From contig CAMPDV010000259.1 in the NCBI GenBank assembly GCA_946699065.1, positions 186,001 through 250,000 of the forward strand: DNA of 64,000 nucleotides. The letters run 5' to 3'. The stretch is from Loxodes magnus (taxonomy: Eukaryota > Ciliophora > Karyorelictea > Loxodida > Loxodidae). Under the pieces are notes generated by a model. The model saw only the letters and a list, made by a program, of their open reading frames with translations. It did not search any database and was not told the DNA's origin. A program made the position numbers and the translations under genes. Positions 46,340 through 60,204 of the stretch are shown here, in pieces. Position 1 is the stretch's first letter, and each line of letters opens with the position of its first letter.

Positions 46340-49300
46340 GAGGTCATTTTTAGTTAGTGATTAGAGGTTGAGTAATATTTCTTAGATTTTCTGCAGTGTC
46401 TGTTATAGCATTAAATCCTTGATTATTTTCAGAAAAAAAATCGAGGCATATTAAATAGGAGTAGTCTATTTTCAAAAATTCATTTTGTTAATCACTAGCA
46501 AAAAAATCTGAAAGATATTAATTAAATATGCTAGTAAATATCTTTCTTAAACTTTTATCATACCATCAGAAATGTAAGGCTAAATTTTATTTTACATAAA
46601 AAATGTAAATTATAATTTATAGGATTATATGTTTGCTTAATTCAATTTCTGAAAAAAATTGTTGCTATGATAAAACATTTTTAAGAAATTTCAGTTAAAT
46701 ATAAGTAAAAATATCTATTATTTGGAATTTATTTGATACTTTTACATTTTTATTATTTTATTTTATTTTATTATCATTTGTTATATCTTTTAAATCATTT
46801 TTTTATAATAATACTGAAATTGTAACATCGCAGTTTAGTGAATCTAATCAAAATTTAAAAAGTAGTTAAAAAAATATAAAATTTTTATCCTTTCATTCAT
46901 AAATTGAATTATTTTTGTAAATAAAGAAAATTTTTTTTTCAATCGAAGCATTAAAAATCAAAAAATGGCAAATATTTAAAAAGGTAAAATAAGAAAGAAA
47001 GAATATTCAAAAATGGTTAAAATTATATAATTTAATAATTAGAAGAATTTATCAAAATAATAAATTTAAATTATTTTAAAAGCTATTATAGAATATTTAA
47101 AAATTAAAATAATTCGAATAAAGAACAAAATTCATATTTATAAACTCCATGACTCGTCTAATTAATGAAATATTTAAAGAAATTTTTTTCTTTTTTAGCA
47201 TTCTTTTTTATTATATTCTAGTTTAAATATTTAGATTAAAAGAACATAAATTGATGAAAATGATATATTTTGCCAAAAAAATAAAGAAGGTCTCAAATGG
47301 AACAATCTTAAAAATTTTCTATACATATTAAGTAAATCTACAAAATGACATATTACAAATTCTCGATGTTCAATAGTAGCAAAAAATTTGAATTTCTAAC
47401 TGATTATCAGAAAGCATAAATTTTTTAAACGTTAAACTAAGAAATTAATTTTTAATTTTTATCTTATTGTAAGCTACTCAAAGATAAAATTTTAATAAAT
47501 TAATAAAAAATTAAAATTAAAAACTAGATAAAAAATAAAATTTATATACATTTTAAAATTAAATGAATTAATATAATGAAATCGTAATAATATTATCTTT
47601 TAGATTCAGAGCCTAATTTAATTACAAAATATAAGAAAAATTTAAATTTAAACAAATTTACAAATTTTTGCTCTTTAGCCCTATAATTTTCTATATTTTC
47701 TTTTGCAAAAAGTTAATTACAATTTTATTTTATTATTATAAATATTTATAAGATATAGATATATTTTTTTATGAAATCTATTATTGCATAATAGATTTTC
47801 ACAATACAAAACATTATTTAAGAATAAAGTTTTACTCATATATATTCTTTTCAAAAAATTAGTAGCATAATATTAAATTTAGCAATATATTTATTATAAA
47901 ATATAATTAAGCTTCTAATTGATTATTTTAATAATTTCTTTACATTTAGTATTTTTCTTCTTCTCTAAATTTAATTTTCTTTTAATTTTGAAGCAAGAAA
48001 TTTTATTTTTTATGAAGTAAATCTTTAAAACTTTGATGAATAAATTGAACTTCTGTTTTTTACTTTCAACTTATTTAATTCAAAATTTGTTTGTTACTAA
48101 ATTTTTCCAAATGTTTATCTTTTTTTATGAGAGAGCAAAAATATCTTGATAAACTATAAAAAAAGTAAATAAAAGGCAATTAAACTGAGAAAAATAACTA
48201 CTCAAAATTTCTATGATTCTATTTTTATCTCTTACAGATGAGCACAAATCTATGCAACATAAGCTATTATATATACTCTTTAAAAATTCTACAAAATAAA
48301 GTTTGAGACATCTTATCAGAATTTATTTGTTTCTCTATTTTTCAAAATTTTGCGTTTTTTTGAAATACCAAAAAAAATAATTGTAATTTTATGAATTTTT
48401 CCAATTCAATGATTGAATTATTTAGTACTTAGTTGGAATTAAAAAATAAAAATTTTTAATTATTAATTATTTCTAAAGAAATTCAAAAATAAAAATAAAA
48501 AGCTTATAAAATAAATAACAATTTTATATACAATTATTATTTAACTGTTCTTTTTAGAAGCATATTACAAAATTTTATTTTAATTTTTATCAAAATAAAG
48601 ATTATAAAGATTAGAAGCAAGTGCTAATAATTTGAGTGTTAAATTTTTGGATTGAATAACTTCGCATTAAAGTTTTCTTGCTTAATTTAAGTAAAATTTC
48701 ATAATAGTCACTACAATATTTGAATTAATTTTAATGTATAAGGAGTTTATATATTAACTATTTAAAAGGGCCATTTATTATAAATTATTTTTTGAATGAT
48801 TTAATTATAAAGAAAAATGATTAGATAATTAAGAAAATAGAAAGCTTTTATATGCTTAAATTAAATGTTTTAAAGATATTAAAAAATAGCTTGATAAATT
48901 GTTTTTTAATAAAATAATTTTGAAAGAATATTGAAGATTTCTAACTGAAATAAAAAATATTTAGGACTTATAATTTTAGAGAAGAAAATCTAACCTTTTA
49001 TCAAAGTTAAACATACTTTTTTTGCTGTTGCTTATAGGGCTATAGACAGTTTTAAAAATTATAAAATATAAATTTTAGATTTTTAAGTTAGAAACTATGT
49101 AACATTTATTGCTTTTAAATTTTTATAAATCTCTTTATAAAAATAACCAAAAAGCCTCCTCTTTAAGCAGTCAACATTATAAAAAATAATTTGAATACTA
49201 CTTAATAAAATCATCGAATCAATATAATATTTTTTGTAAAAAGCATGATTTTCAATTCTAAGGAAATTGAATGTGGGCGAAAGCCAACATAATTCTATTA

Positions 49301-50599
49301 ATAAACGAGTAATATTAATTTTATTTAAAAAATATATACTTTTTTATCTTTAAACTACAATCGATTGTACGAGATATTAAAATAAGATCCCAAAAAAGAT
49401 AATAAAAGATACATATTTTTAAATTCTTTGATGAAATATAACATAAAATAGAAAATAGCTAACTTGTTACTTTAAGCAATTTTCTTTAAATAGTACTATC
49501 ATTCTCAAATAAATTTAATTATTTTTAGAATAAATCCAAATTATTTATAGAAAAAATTAAGTGAAATATAACAAAGAAAAGCTAAAATTACTAATAATAT
49601 TTAAAAATTAAATTGAATTTAATAAAAAGTGAATAAATTTTAGAAGTTGTATATTTAAAAAATACTAATCAAAATTACTGATTTAAATTAAAAATATATT
49701 AAGAAAGAACAAATAAAAATACGCAAGATAAGATTATTCAAAATAAAAATTTATTTTTAATTTGTAATGAGAGACAAAAATATGGAAAGATCAAAAAACC
49801 CAAAATAAAGACTTAATATCTAAATATTTATTATAAATTTTTCATTTATTAAATATTTAAAGCATGATTTATGCATTTTAAAATATACTTAATTATTTTT
49901 ATTTATATTTAAAATAATAAATTAAATTAGAAAGATTTATTCATTTAGATATTTTGATACAGAATTTTCATATATATTTTAAATTTATAGATTTATTTTT
50001 GATTATATTTTCATATAAATCAATTCAAATAGACAAATCTCTAGAACAAAACTAATAACTCTTTGTAGGATGTTTACATCAATTTTTTTCTTGTTTAGAT
50101 AGAAATAAAAAAGTAAAAAGGCAGACATTTATCTTTATTAACGAACCTAAGGTTGGTTCAACTATATTGAATTTAATTTTTTTTTTAATTTTTCGTTTTA
50201 GTCAAATTATTCGCTTTTCTTTGGCTTCTTCTCTAAAAATAAGTTTATAGCAATAAATATATTTTCTTAATTTCTTATATTAAAAAAATTTATAATAATT
50301 AAATTTCGAAAAATATTATTATATCTTTAAGAATAATCATTTACGTGAAAAATTATAATAGTTTCCTATATATACAAAATTTCTAAATAAGATTTACATT
50401 TAACTTTTATATTGAGAAATTGTGTTTCTTTTTACTTTGCTATTGTAAAATTGTAAATTTTGACCTCATTTACTTTATATTTATCTTTTTAATTGTTACA
50501 AATTGAAAAGTTGATTTATATAATTTTTAGAAAATATAAAATAAAAAATGATTTATAGATAATTATTCAATTCAAGTTTATTATTTATTATATATAAAT
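46340..50599. other. AT-rich desert, no gene supported
   Basis: About 4.2 kb of very AT-rich sequence. A small GGGCGAAAGCC hairpin at about 49274-49284 stands out but has no further context. Confidence 0.5.
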
Positions 50600-50908
50600 A
50601 AATAGGGTGAAACAATCCCCCAACTGACATTGACTTAAGATCTGGTATCAGGAAGTACCCTCTGGTTAAGAACCGAACAAGAATCTTGGTAGGAATCAAG
50701 AGAGAAGAAAAAGGATAAAGAGCCATCAAGTAACATTATTGATGAAAGATGTCAGATACTAAGGCCTCTTAAGGAGCCTTTCGATCACTTCCTACAGAAG
50801 ACGAGACTCATAAAGAATGCTAGCCCTATGGAAGACTACAGAAAATAATTTTTTAACTTTAAAAATCATTATTAAAGAGTTGCTCACTTTTGATGTATTA
50901 CGAGCTCT
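50600..50908 (+). mobile_element. Short hairpin-terminated element (copy 4, 309 nt)
   Basis: A GC-richer island that begins AAATAGGGTG, the same ten bases as the island at 19717, and ends with the 33-nt hairpin at 50876-50908. Inside, a plus frame reads LRPLKEPFDHFLQKTRLIKN then MEDYRKQFFNFKN. Like copy 1 it is too short to be autonomous. The interior is not recognisably similar to copy 1 by eye, so only the two ends unite them. Confidence 0.5.
50876..50908 (+). repeat. Terminal hairpin H4
   Basis: 33 nt with arms AGAG/CTCT and TTGCTCA against ATTACGAG; shares length and ends with H1 and H2. Confidence 0.55.
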
Positions 50909-51244
50909 CTAAACCTATTTATTTATTTAATATTTTTTAGTTTTAACAAATATTTATTATATTTTTAAATTTTAAATAAAGATGATTTAGAATTCATTTG
51001 AATATTAATTAGCTGCTAGAAAAAAATTTAATACGAATAACCCTTTTTTATTATTTTTTTATTATAATTATTTAACTTTTTTTTCAATTATAATATATTA
51101 AAATTATCTTTTTTGCTTTTTAAATGCAATTAATGTAAATTTAAATTTATTAGATTTCCATAATGCCTAAAATATAATTAAAAGGTGAAATTTATATTTA
51201 AATAATGTTTTTTTATAAAAAAGCAAAATTAAGTTTATAGTTTT

Positions 51245-51290
51245 AAGAGTTGACCTCAAAATCCTCTAATATTTTGGTCAATCTCCTCTT
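51245..51290. repeat. Inverted repeat at end of ORF
   Basis: AAGAG-TTGACC on the left pairs with GGTCAA...CTCTT on the right across a 20-base loop with a 4-base bulge. It resembles the AGAG/CTCT arms of the terminal hairpins but is longer and partly coding. Confidence 0.4.
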
Positions 51291-52010
51291 AAACTAAAGG
51301 ATCACTCCGCCATCCTTTTCTACTTCTTCAACCTTCATTACGCTTGTCTCTTTTTGCTTGAGCTTCAGTATTTCTTCTTGTATATATTTCCGATAATGAA
51401 AATAATATATTAAATCCCTCTCTTGTTCTAGAAAAAAAATTTCATCGAAGTTTTTTTATTTTCCTTATAAATATGATATATTTATAAACTCCTTTCGTTT
51501 AATGTGATTTTTTATGATTCAGTATCTTGATCTTCTTAGTTATTGGATTATCATATTTAGGAATTATAGATAAACAATAAATTCAATGTCCATCGATATG
51601 GATTATGTTTATATCATAAATTTTTTATTACTTCTGGTTTTTATGTTTGCTATTCTTAAAGTTATTTTATTGATTAATGAATAGATTAGATTAAAAAATT
51701 TAGGGGATGTCTGCAAATGTTAGGTAATTTGATTCAATTTTTCCTTCATTTATTATCAGATTGAATTTATGGTTTTTTTTGATACTGAGAAACGATAATC
51801 TATTCTTTGCTAAAATTCATCTAAAGTGGTTTTATTTATTCTATATATCTATTTTGCTATATTTAGTACTGTAAGCTATATATTCTCTATTTAACTGATT
51901 AATCAAATATTTATTTTGATTGGTTTTCTTAATCTTAATTAGATATCATTCAATTAAATTATATTATTCTTCTTGTTTTTTATGAAAGTATTAAGAGAGG
52001 TCTATTATTC
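51254..52010 (-). CDS. Unrecognised ORF of about 250 codons, element-like
   Basis: A minus-strand frame is open from about 52010 to 51254 and beyond, through several TGA-as-Trp codons. Segments: SLNTFIKNKKNNIIQLNDIQ, LTVLNIAKQIYRINKTTLDE, FQQRIDYRFSVSKKTINSIW, FDEIFFLEQERDLIYYFHYR, KYIQEEILKLKQKETSVMKV and GVILQFKRRLTKILEDFEV. The TFIKNKK motif matches the ORF at 26422-26790. The 3' end carries an inverted repeat (51245-51290). No TGA closes the frame promptly, so the end is uncertain. A nearby frame begins MSPKNNRPLLILS at about 52016. Confidence 0.4.
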
Positions 52011-52019
52011 TTAGGTGAC

Positions 52020-55000
52020 ATCTTTTATTTCTAAATGTTTAATTGAATTCTTAAAACTATATTCAAATTTAAAATGGTTAAATAATTTTTAATAATTATA
52101 AATTAGAACAATTACTCATACAATTTTTTTAATAGTTTTTAAAATGAATTTTAAAGTAAAAAGCACAAAAAAGCTAATCTTTTTTTCTTTATTTTACTTT
52201 GAATATAAATTATATTTAACATTCGAAAATGTAAATCCAACATATACAAATTTCGTTTTTTAAAATTGAACAATATAAAAACTGAATTTTCTTAAATTTT
52301 TTAAATATTAAAAAAAATAAATTTAAGGTTAAAATTTTAAAGTTGATAGTAAAATTTCTTTATTTTAATATCAAATAAACTTTATTTTTTTAATCCAAAT
52401 TTTTTTATTTATTTAACTCTTTATTTTATATTAATAAATATTTATATTTTGGAATCTATTTTAATTTAAAAAAAAAATTTGAATATCTAGTGGTAAATTT
52501 TATGCCTTTTTATATCATTTACCTTTTATTCCTATTAGTATGATTCATCTGTTATTAAAGAAAATATTTATAATATTTATTTGATTTTTCTAGAATTAAA
52601 ATATTTTAAATAAGTTTTTTATAGCAAATGTTTTAACTTTTACTTTATGATACTAATTATATGTATTTAAATATGCATATTTTAATAATTATTTATTTAT
52701 TTATTAATTTATTTAAAATTATTAATTTAAATGAAAAATTTAACTTTCCTACAAAAAAGTTTTAATAGTTTTATAACAATAGTTTTGAACTTTAAAATTA
52801 CCAATTTTATTATTTAATTAATTATTCATAAATTTTCGTTTGATTATTTAAAAGATTAATTTTATTTTAAAATTTATGAAAATTTAAATATTTTAATTTT
52901 TAAATTTGGTTTTAAATTAATTTTCACTTTATTAAAAAAATACTCTTAGACATTTTAATTTTATTATGTTTAGCTAAAGATTAAAAAAAATTAAATAAAA
53001 AGTTTATGTTATTTTGATTTTATTTTTTAAATTTCTTATTTTAATATTTTTAAATTTAAAATTATTTATTTTATGTTTTTTTTTAATTTTTGCTAATTTA
53101 AAAAATTAGAAAAATATTTTAAATCAAATAATATTATTAATATTCAACTAAGAATATTGATAAATAAGAGATGTTTTATAAGTTTTAAATAAAAACCAAA
53201 ATAAACTTAATTAAAGAAAATTTAAAGAAGTAATACTAAGATCAAATTAGTTTATCCAAAAGTATATAAAGCTATAATTCATGAAAATAAAGATTAAATA
53301 AATTTTTATTTAATCTTAAATAGCGAATTGTTGTAATTTTAATATCAGTTAAATTTTTTAGTAATTTAATATGCTATTAGGAGAAAATTCGATAAATTTA
53401 TTTTTCCAACATATTTAAATTATATTTTATTAAAAATTTTTAATAATTTTTAGTATTTTAACAGTATAGATTGATTTTTAACTGAATCAAATGCATAAAT
53501 TATTTATGTAATTGTATTCAAAAATTTTATAGCATTATTACATAAATAAAATTTAATTTCATTGTATATGTATATTAAAATATAAAAAAGAAATTTGTTT
53601 ATATTTTTTTATTCCTTATTTATTAAGATTATAAATTAAAATTTTTATTTAAAATAACTTTTTATAAATATTTACTCTTTTGCTTTTATTAATTTCCATA
53701 AAAATAAATCATCTTTCTAAATTTTTAAAATAATATTGAAAAATTTTCAGACAAATTAAAAATTAAAAAAATTTTAACTTCATTACTTTTAGTTAATTAT
53801 ATTTTATTTACCTGAATTCTTAAATTAATTTTTATAATTTGATCAATTTATATTATTCCAGAAAAAAAGTATAAATTTTGTTTAACTAAATTAATTTTTC
53901 TTGATTATTATTTTTATCAACATATTTTTAAATATCGTTTTAATAATCTTTATTTAAAATCTTAAATAAGATTTAGATCTTAAACTTTTTAATTTAATTT
54001 ATCATTTCTATTAATAAATTTAAATTACACTTTTTAAATAAATTTATTTTATATTTTGATCTTTTATATTATTTTAAAATATTTATTATTAATTCATTCT
54101 TGCATTTTAATTTTTTAATTTTAATTTTATATTTAAAATTGTTTACATTAATTTTTGTATTATTTTTAATATTTAAATAATCAACCTGATTCTGAATTTA
54201 TATATTTAACTATAGTTAATTATCCTCATTTTACTTTTTAAAATATTTTATGTTAATTTATTTAGAATCAAAAGAACTTTCCTTATTTTTACAAAATATT
54301 TTTATTAAAAAAAATTTCTTGAATCAAATATTTTTCTAATCTTTATCAACATTTAAATTTAAAATTAAATATTAAACATCTTCCATTCTACGTTTTTTTT
54401 ATTTTTATTTTTATTTTCTTTAAATTAAATTAAATTAAATTAATTTTAAATAATTTTTGATTATCATATATTTATTTCGTTTGATATTGGACAGATTTAC
54501 GTTTTTAAAATTCTTGATACAGTTAAAAGAATAAATTTTTATTTACTTTTAAAAGAGGTAATTCAAATTAAGAAAATAATGTAAATGTTATTAAAATAAT
54601 ATATTAACTTCATTTAAATATATCTACCTTTTTCTTAAAATAACTTCTTTTTGTTAAAAATTTTTATAGAAATACAAATATTTAGTGTAATTTAAATATT
54701 AATCGTTGAAAAAAGAGAATATCTCGTTTTATAAACATCATTTATGATAAATTATTATTTTTTATCTTTCTTGTTTATATTTTTTCATTAAATTATAGAA
54801 ATTAAGATATTGAATCTAAATAGTTGAAAATTTCCTAACATTTTTTTTGATTTTGTTTATTATCAACTATCATAACCGTTTTTGCCTTTTTCCAAGAGGT
54901 TTTGTAAAATCATTTATGTCTTTATAAGTATTCAGATTTCTAAAGATAGAAAAAATATTATTTTTAATTGATTATCGAAGTAAAATTTGTAGTATATTTT

Positions 55001-58000
55001 TTATTAGGATATTAGAAAGAAAATATTAAATTAAAAATGAAATTTCATAAACTTTGATTATTTAATGAACTATATTACATAAATTTGAAGAAATCAAGCT
55101 AAACAAAATGATATCAAACCAAAATAAAATAGTTAAAAATAGAGTATTTATGAATTATTAAATAGTTTAAAATTATAATTAAAAATTAATTTGATAATCT
55201 TTTAAACCATAAATCAAAATACCATAGTTTAACTTATATGTAAACATTTTTTATTAAATATTTAAAATAGAATATTAAAAAGGAATATAATAATAAAATT
55301 TTAACGTTATAATAATGCTTTTACTAAAAGATAAATTTCATTTGTTATTTAATGAAATTAAAATTTTTATGTTGAATAAATTGGATAATAAAAGTAATTA
55401 TTATAAAATCAAACTAAAGATATTAATAATTAATTGTATATAGCATTTTGAATTGATCTAAACTACTAAATATGATATAATTAAATTATTATTAATTAGT
55501 TTTAAAAAACTAAAACTTGCTAATCATTAAAAATTAAAATTAAGGTTTAACGTAAATTATTAAAAAATTTTAGGTTCTTTAAAAATTATACTTTATAGTA
55601 AATAGAATAAATAATTTATTTAATTTAAAAGTATAAAAAAAGAGAATGAAAAATTTAAAATAAATTAAAAATAGTCTGAAAAATTGTTAAATCGAAAAAT
55701 TTGTAAGCAGCTAAACTCAATAATCGCTATAGAGATTCGATCCATATTTTATTCTTGAGAAAAAAATCTCAATAGTGTATTGAATTTTCTAAGAAAACGT
55801 ATATAAATACTCTTTAAAGTCCAAAAAATTTTATAAACATTATTTTTGTTTTAAGAGAACTATTAAAATTGAATTAAAAAAATTTTACTTATAAATTATC
55901 TCTTTAATAGAAATTTCATATTTAAAAATTTTATTTATCGAAAAAGAAATTGCTTGAATGGAAAACTTAAAGACTTATAAAACATTAAATCTATTTTTAA
56001 GCAAGAAAATAATTAAGAAAATGTATATTCAAAACGTGGAAAAAGAAAATTAAAACTAGCATTTTAAATCCAAATTTGCTTAAATATCGGAAATTACTAA
56101 AAATTAAATAAAATTTCGATTAATTTTCTAAATATATAAAACTTATAAAATTATAAGAAGAATATTAGAAATAAAAAATATTTATAGCAAAATAAAAAAA
56201 ATAAAATTATAATTATAATTAAAAATATTCAGAATTTAAAGAGAAACTTTTTCAAATTTTATTATATTTTTATATGCTAAATAATACTTCATAAATATTT
56301 TTTATTTAGGAGTCAAAAATATTTTCTTAAATTTTAATTATTCAAATTAAAATAATAATTTAAAATTAAAATAGAAAAATTAAAAATAAAACTCAAAAAT
56401 AATGATTTTAAAAAACTGTAATAAAAATTTTAGATTAAAGTTTATTTTATAAATTAAAAATATATTAAAAATTAATATTTGAGAAACAGTGTATAAATAT
56501 AATCTTTATAACTTTCATAAGTTCTAACAAAATGTTGTATTAAATTAAAATATAAAAGATTAGCATTATAAATGCGCAGGACATTTTATCCAATAGAAAA
56601 TAGAATAAAATTAAAAAAGGGCATTATTATTAAAAAATATATATATTTATTTAATTATCTTTTTTAAGTGAACCTTCTTACATTTTTTAATATTTTTATA
56701 AAAATTAAAAAAATCTACTCATTATTTTTTAATTCAGTAATAATTTTTTAAATCTAATCGTATGAATTAACTTTTCTTTTTAAATTTAAAGCAACTTAAA
56801 TTGAAATTGAAGATGCCGAAATCTTAAAATTACATAAAAATTTACTAATAAGTAATATTAATCAAGTAAAAGCAATCTTTATATTTGAGTTTTACATATT
56901 TTTATTAATATAAAAAGTAAACTTTCTCATTATTTTTTTATATTAAAATTTAGTTTTATATACAACTAAATCCTTATTACTAATAAAAGAAAATTAATAA
57001 ATATAAAATAAAAAAAATAAGGAAATTAGCATTTAATGAGTAAATAATTTTAATCATTATTAAATTACAAGAAATTTTAAAACTCAATAATATTACTATT
57101 TTTAATTATAATATATATACTAAAGACAAATTTTTGCATTTAAAAGATTTTCCAAATTTTAAATTAAATAAATGAATATATTTAACAGTTTAAAAATATC
57201 TACTATCGTTTTATCGATCTTTATTAAATAAAAAATTTCAATAAGTTAATGTAATTTTTTTAATTTTGTTTTATTTAAAGCATAAAGCATTTGAATAAAT
57301 AAACTATTATAATTATAAAACAGCATAATTTTCATTTTTAATTAATAGTTATCTATATTAGAATATGATAATTTTTTCTTAATAATTTTGTGATGATATT
57401 TTTGAAAGAGGTTTTTTGTTTGAGAAAATTTAAGAAAAATAAGCGTTTATTTATTATTTTCTTTTAATTATATATATAATATATTGAAAATATAATTTAA
57501 TAGCATTAAAGGACTGATAAAAATATCAAGCTTATAACTAATAAAAGATTTAAATTTGTAAAATTTTAATTATGATTTTGATTTTGTGTATGACTATATT
57601 TCTCTTTAATAGTTATCTTTAAATTTACTTTCCAAAATTAAGAAAAACATTTTTCTAAACCTCTAGATATTGCTTTAATGCTCTTTGCTATATTTTGCAT
57701 ATTTTTTAACATTTCACATCTTTTACAACAAAATAAAATATGACAGTATTAACAAATTAAATTTTCATCAATAAAATTCAACTTGAACTTTAAAGTTTTT
57801 ATTGCTAGATTGGTTAAAAATACAAAAAATTGATTGATTAAATGATTAAGGATATTAAGCATAAAATACTTTACCTTAAAATAATTTTTTTCATAATTGA
57901 AACTGTTTCAGATTAATATAAACTATCGCAACTACTTTTTCCATATTCTCTTTGTTTCAAGCTAATCTTTTGATTTTTTCATTTCCAAAATGTTCACTTA

Positions 58001-60200
58001 TAACAAAATTCTCGTTTTTGACTTCAAATCTAGTTATGAAAATATAAAATTCTTTTAAGAAGAATTTAAAATTTTGAATCCTTTTTCTCTTAAATTTATT
58101 CATTATATATTTATTTATATTGTTTGATTTACTGTTTATATTGCATACTTAATATTTAAATTCTTAATATTTTTTTATAATCATTAATTTCGTCCTTTTT
58201 TTTTGCTGCTCAAATTTGCAAAAAATTAAAATAAATATACTACTTCTTTTAAGATAAAAACTAATCATTTCTAAAAATTATTTTGATTTCTTTAATTTAA
58301 ATAAATTTTATATATTCTAAGAAAGTATAACAAATTATGCATAATTTTGTTGCATTATAAATAATTTTTCTCAATACTGAATGATCAAATAAATAATTAT
58401 ATATTAAGAAAACTTTTATACTCATAAGTTAATTTAATATTAAAAGAAAAAGAAAGCAAAAGGATCATTAAGCTACTTAAAGCTAAAAAAATTCCTTAGT
58501 TGCAACATTGCATATATTTTGTTAGGATTTATTATATGTTGAAATTTGATAAAGGTTAAAAATAAAGATTTTCTAAGAAATTTAATAAGAGTACAAAATA
58601 GTGAACATGCTTAAAGAATAAGTTTGAATTAAGTTATGCCTCCTAATAAATATAGATGGAAAAATATTAAAATCTAGTAAAAAACGTTAGAATAAAAACT
58701 TAGAATCAGAAAATGTAAGCATTTTTATTTTTATATTTTTATAATTTTTACTCTAGTATGTATAATTAAGATATTGTAAATGTTTATTTAGATTAATTAT
58801 CTTATAAAGTCTTCATTTAAATTATTTTTTGTTAATTCTTCAGAAATAAAATTGTCTATACATTTTCTTTATTTTTTCGATATGAATCGAAAATAAAGTT
58901 TTTAAACGAATTATTACAATAAAAAGATTTAAATTATCTTCTCTTTATGTTAAATCTTTCTCGATTGAATGATTTTAATTACTATTATAAATCAATAAAT
59001 TCAGTATATAAGATTTAATTTTTTGTAAAATTCCTAAGAATAAATATATGAGAACAATTAACTTTCCTATTTTTACATTTTTCATTCTAAGATATTCTAA
59101 AGATAAATAAATAAATTTTTTTGATTAAATTTAAATTATAATTAATTTAATATTATAAATAAAAAGATGTTTTATTAAATCTAAACTTTTTTCATTTTAA
59201 ATAAAATTAAGAAAAAATTTCCATTTTTCAATCTTAATTTATTTATAAATAATATCTCGCACTCTTTTTTATTTTCATAGGATTTTGGTTACATTAATTG
59301 AAGAGTTTTAATACTTTTGAATAGAATTAAGCAAATAATATAATTTAGAATCTTTATTATCGTAAATTTGAATTCTAAACAACTAAATTTTTGATTCTTA
59401 TATTTTTAATTGGATCATTTTATTAATTTTAATCATTATAAAAATTTAACATTTTTATAAAATTGATAATTTTTTAGCTTTAAAATTTCTTAGTTTATTT
59501 ATTATATCTATAAATTATAATTTTTTTAATTTTAAAATAAGCTTTTTAAGATTATATTATTTTAAAATAGTATAAAGATGATTAATCATTTTTTTGATAT
59601 TAATCTAGGTTATAATTAATTATTAAATAATCATATATAATTAATTTTGTTATAAAAAAGAATTAAAATCATCTATTTTATCATCATGCAAAGTTTAATT
59701 TATCAATTGATTTAAATAAATTTTCTTTATTTACATAAAGTAGATTTTTATTTCTATAAATTACTAAATTTTTAATTTAAGCAGACTTTTAAATTTTAAA
59801 AGCTTTTAAATATACTAAACCTATTTACACTATTTAAATCTTTGTAAAATTTGATTGCTTTCTAGTTAAGGAATTTTATTTTTTCAATTAATACTGCTCT
59901 TTATCTGAAATTTTATTATTTAGTTTTATGAAAGGTTTAACTTTAGCAAAGCAAGGAAAATATTTTATAATTTAATCTAATCTTTATCTATAAGTTATTT
60001 ATTGAGATTCATTTCATAGCAGTAAAGGAGTTTTTCAGGTCTACAAAAGCTTCTCATAATAAAAATAAGGTTTAGAATGTTTAAAACATCTTCCCTGTCA
60101 GCTATATTGTACTTTTTTATGTAATTTCATGAAATGAAGGTTAAATTAAATTAAATTAAAAATAATATAGTTTGCTTAATAGCTTTGAAGTTTTAAGTCT
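52020..60200. other. AT-rich desert, about 8 kb, no gene supported
   Basis: The most AT-rich part of the window, with TTTA/TTAA-type repeats (for example 52680-52720) and pentanucleotide runs. No open frame has convincing composition and no RNA gene is recognisable. Confidence 0.5.
54419..54443. repeat. (AAATT)n microsatellite
   Basis: About five tandem AAATT units; a similar shorter run is at 60141-60160, just beyond the 3' end of the ORF2 gene. Confidence 0.7.
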
Positions 60201-60204
60201 AAAC

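Noticed and set aside
49274..49284. Small GGGCGAAAGCC hairpin
   Set aside because: A GNRA-like stem-loop alone in AT-rich DNA; no surrounding structure to support an ncRNA.
50600..50908. tRNA-derived SINE
   Set aside because: I looked for A-box and B-box sequences in both short islands and found none; no cloverleaf can be drawn.
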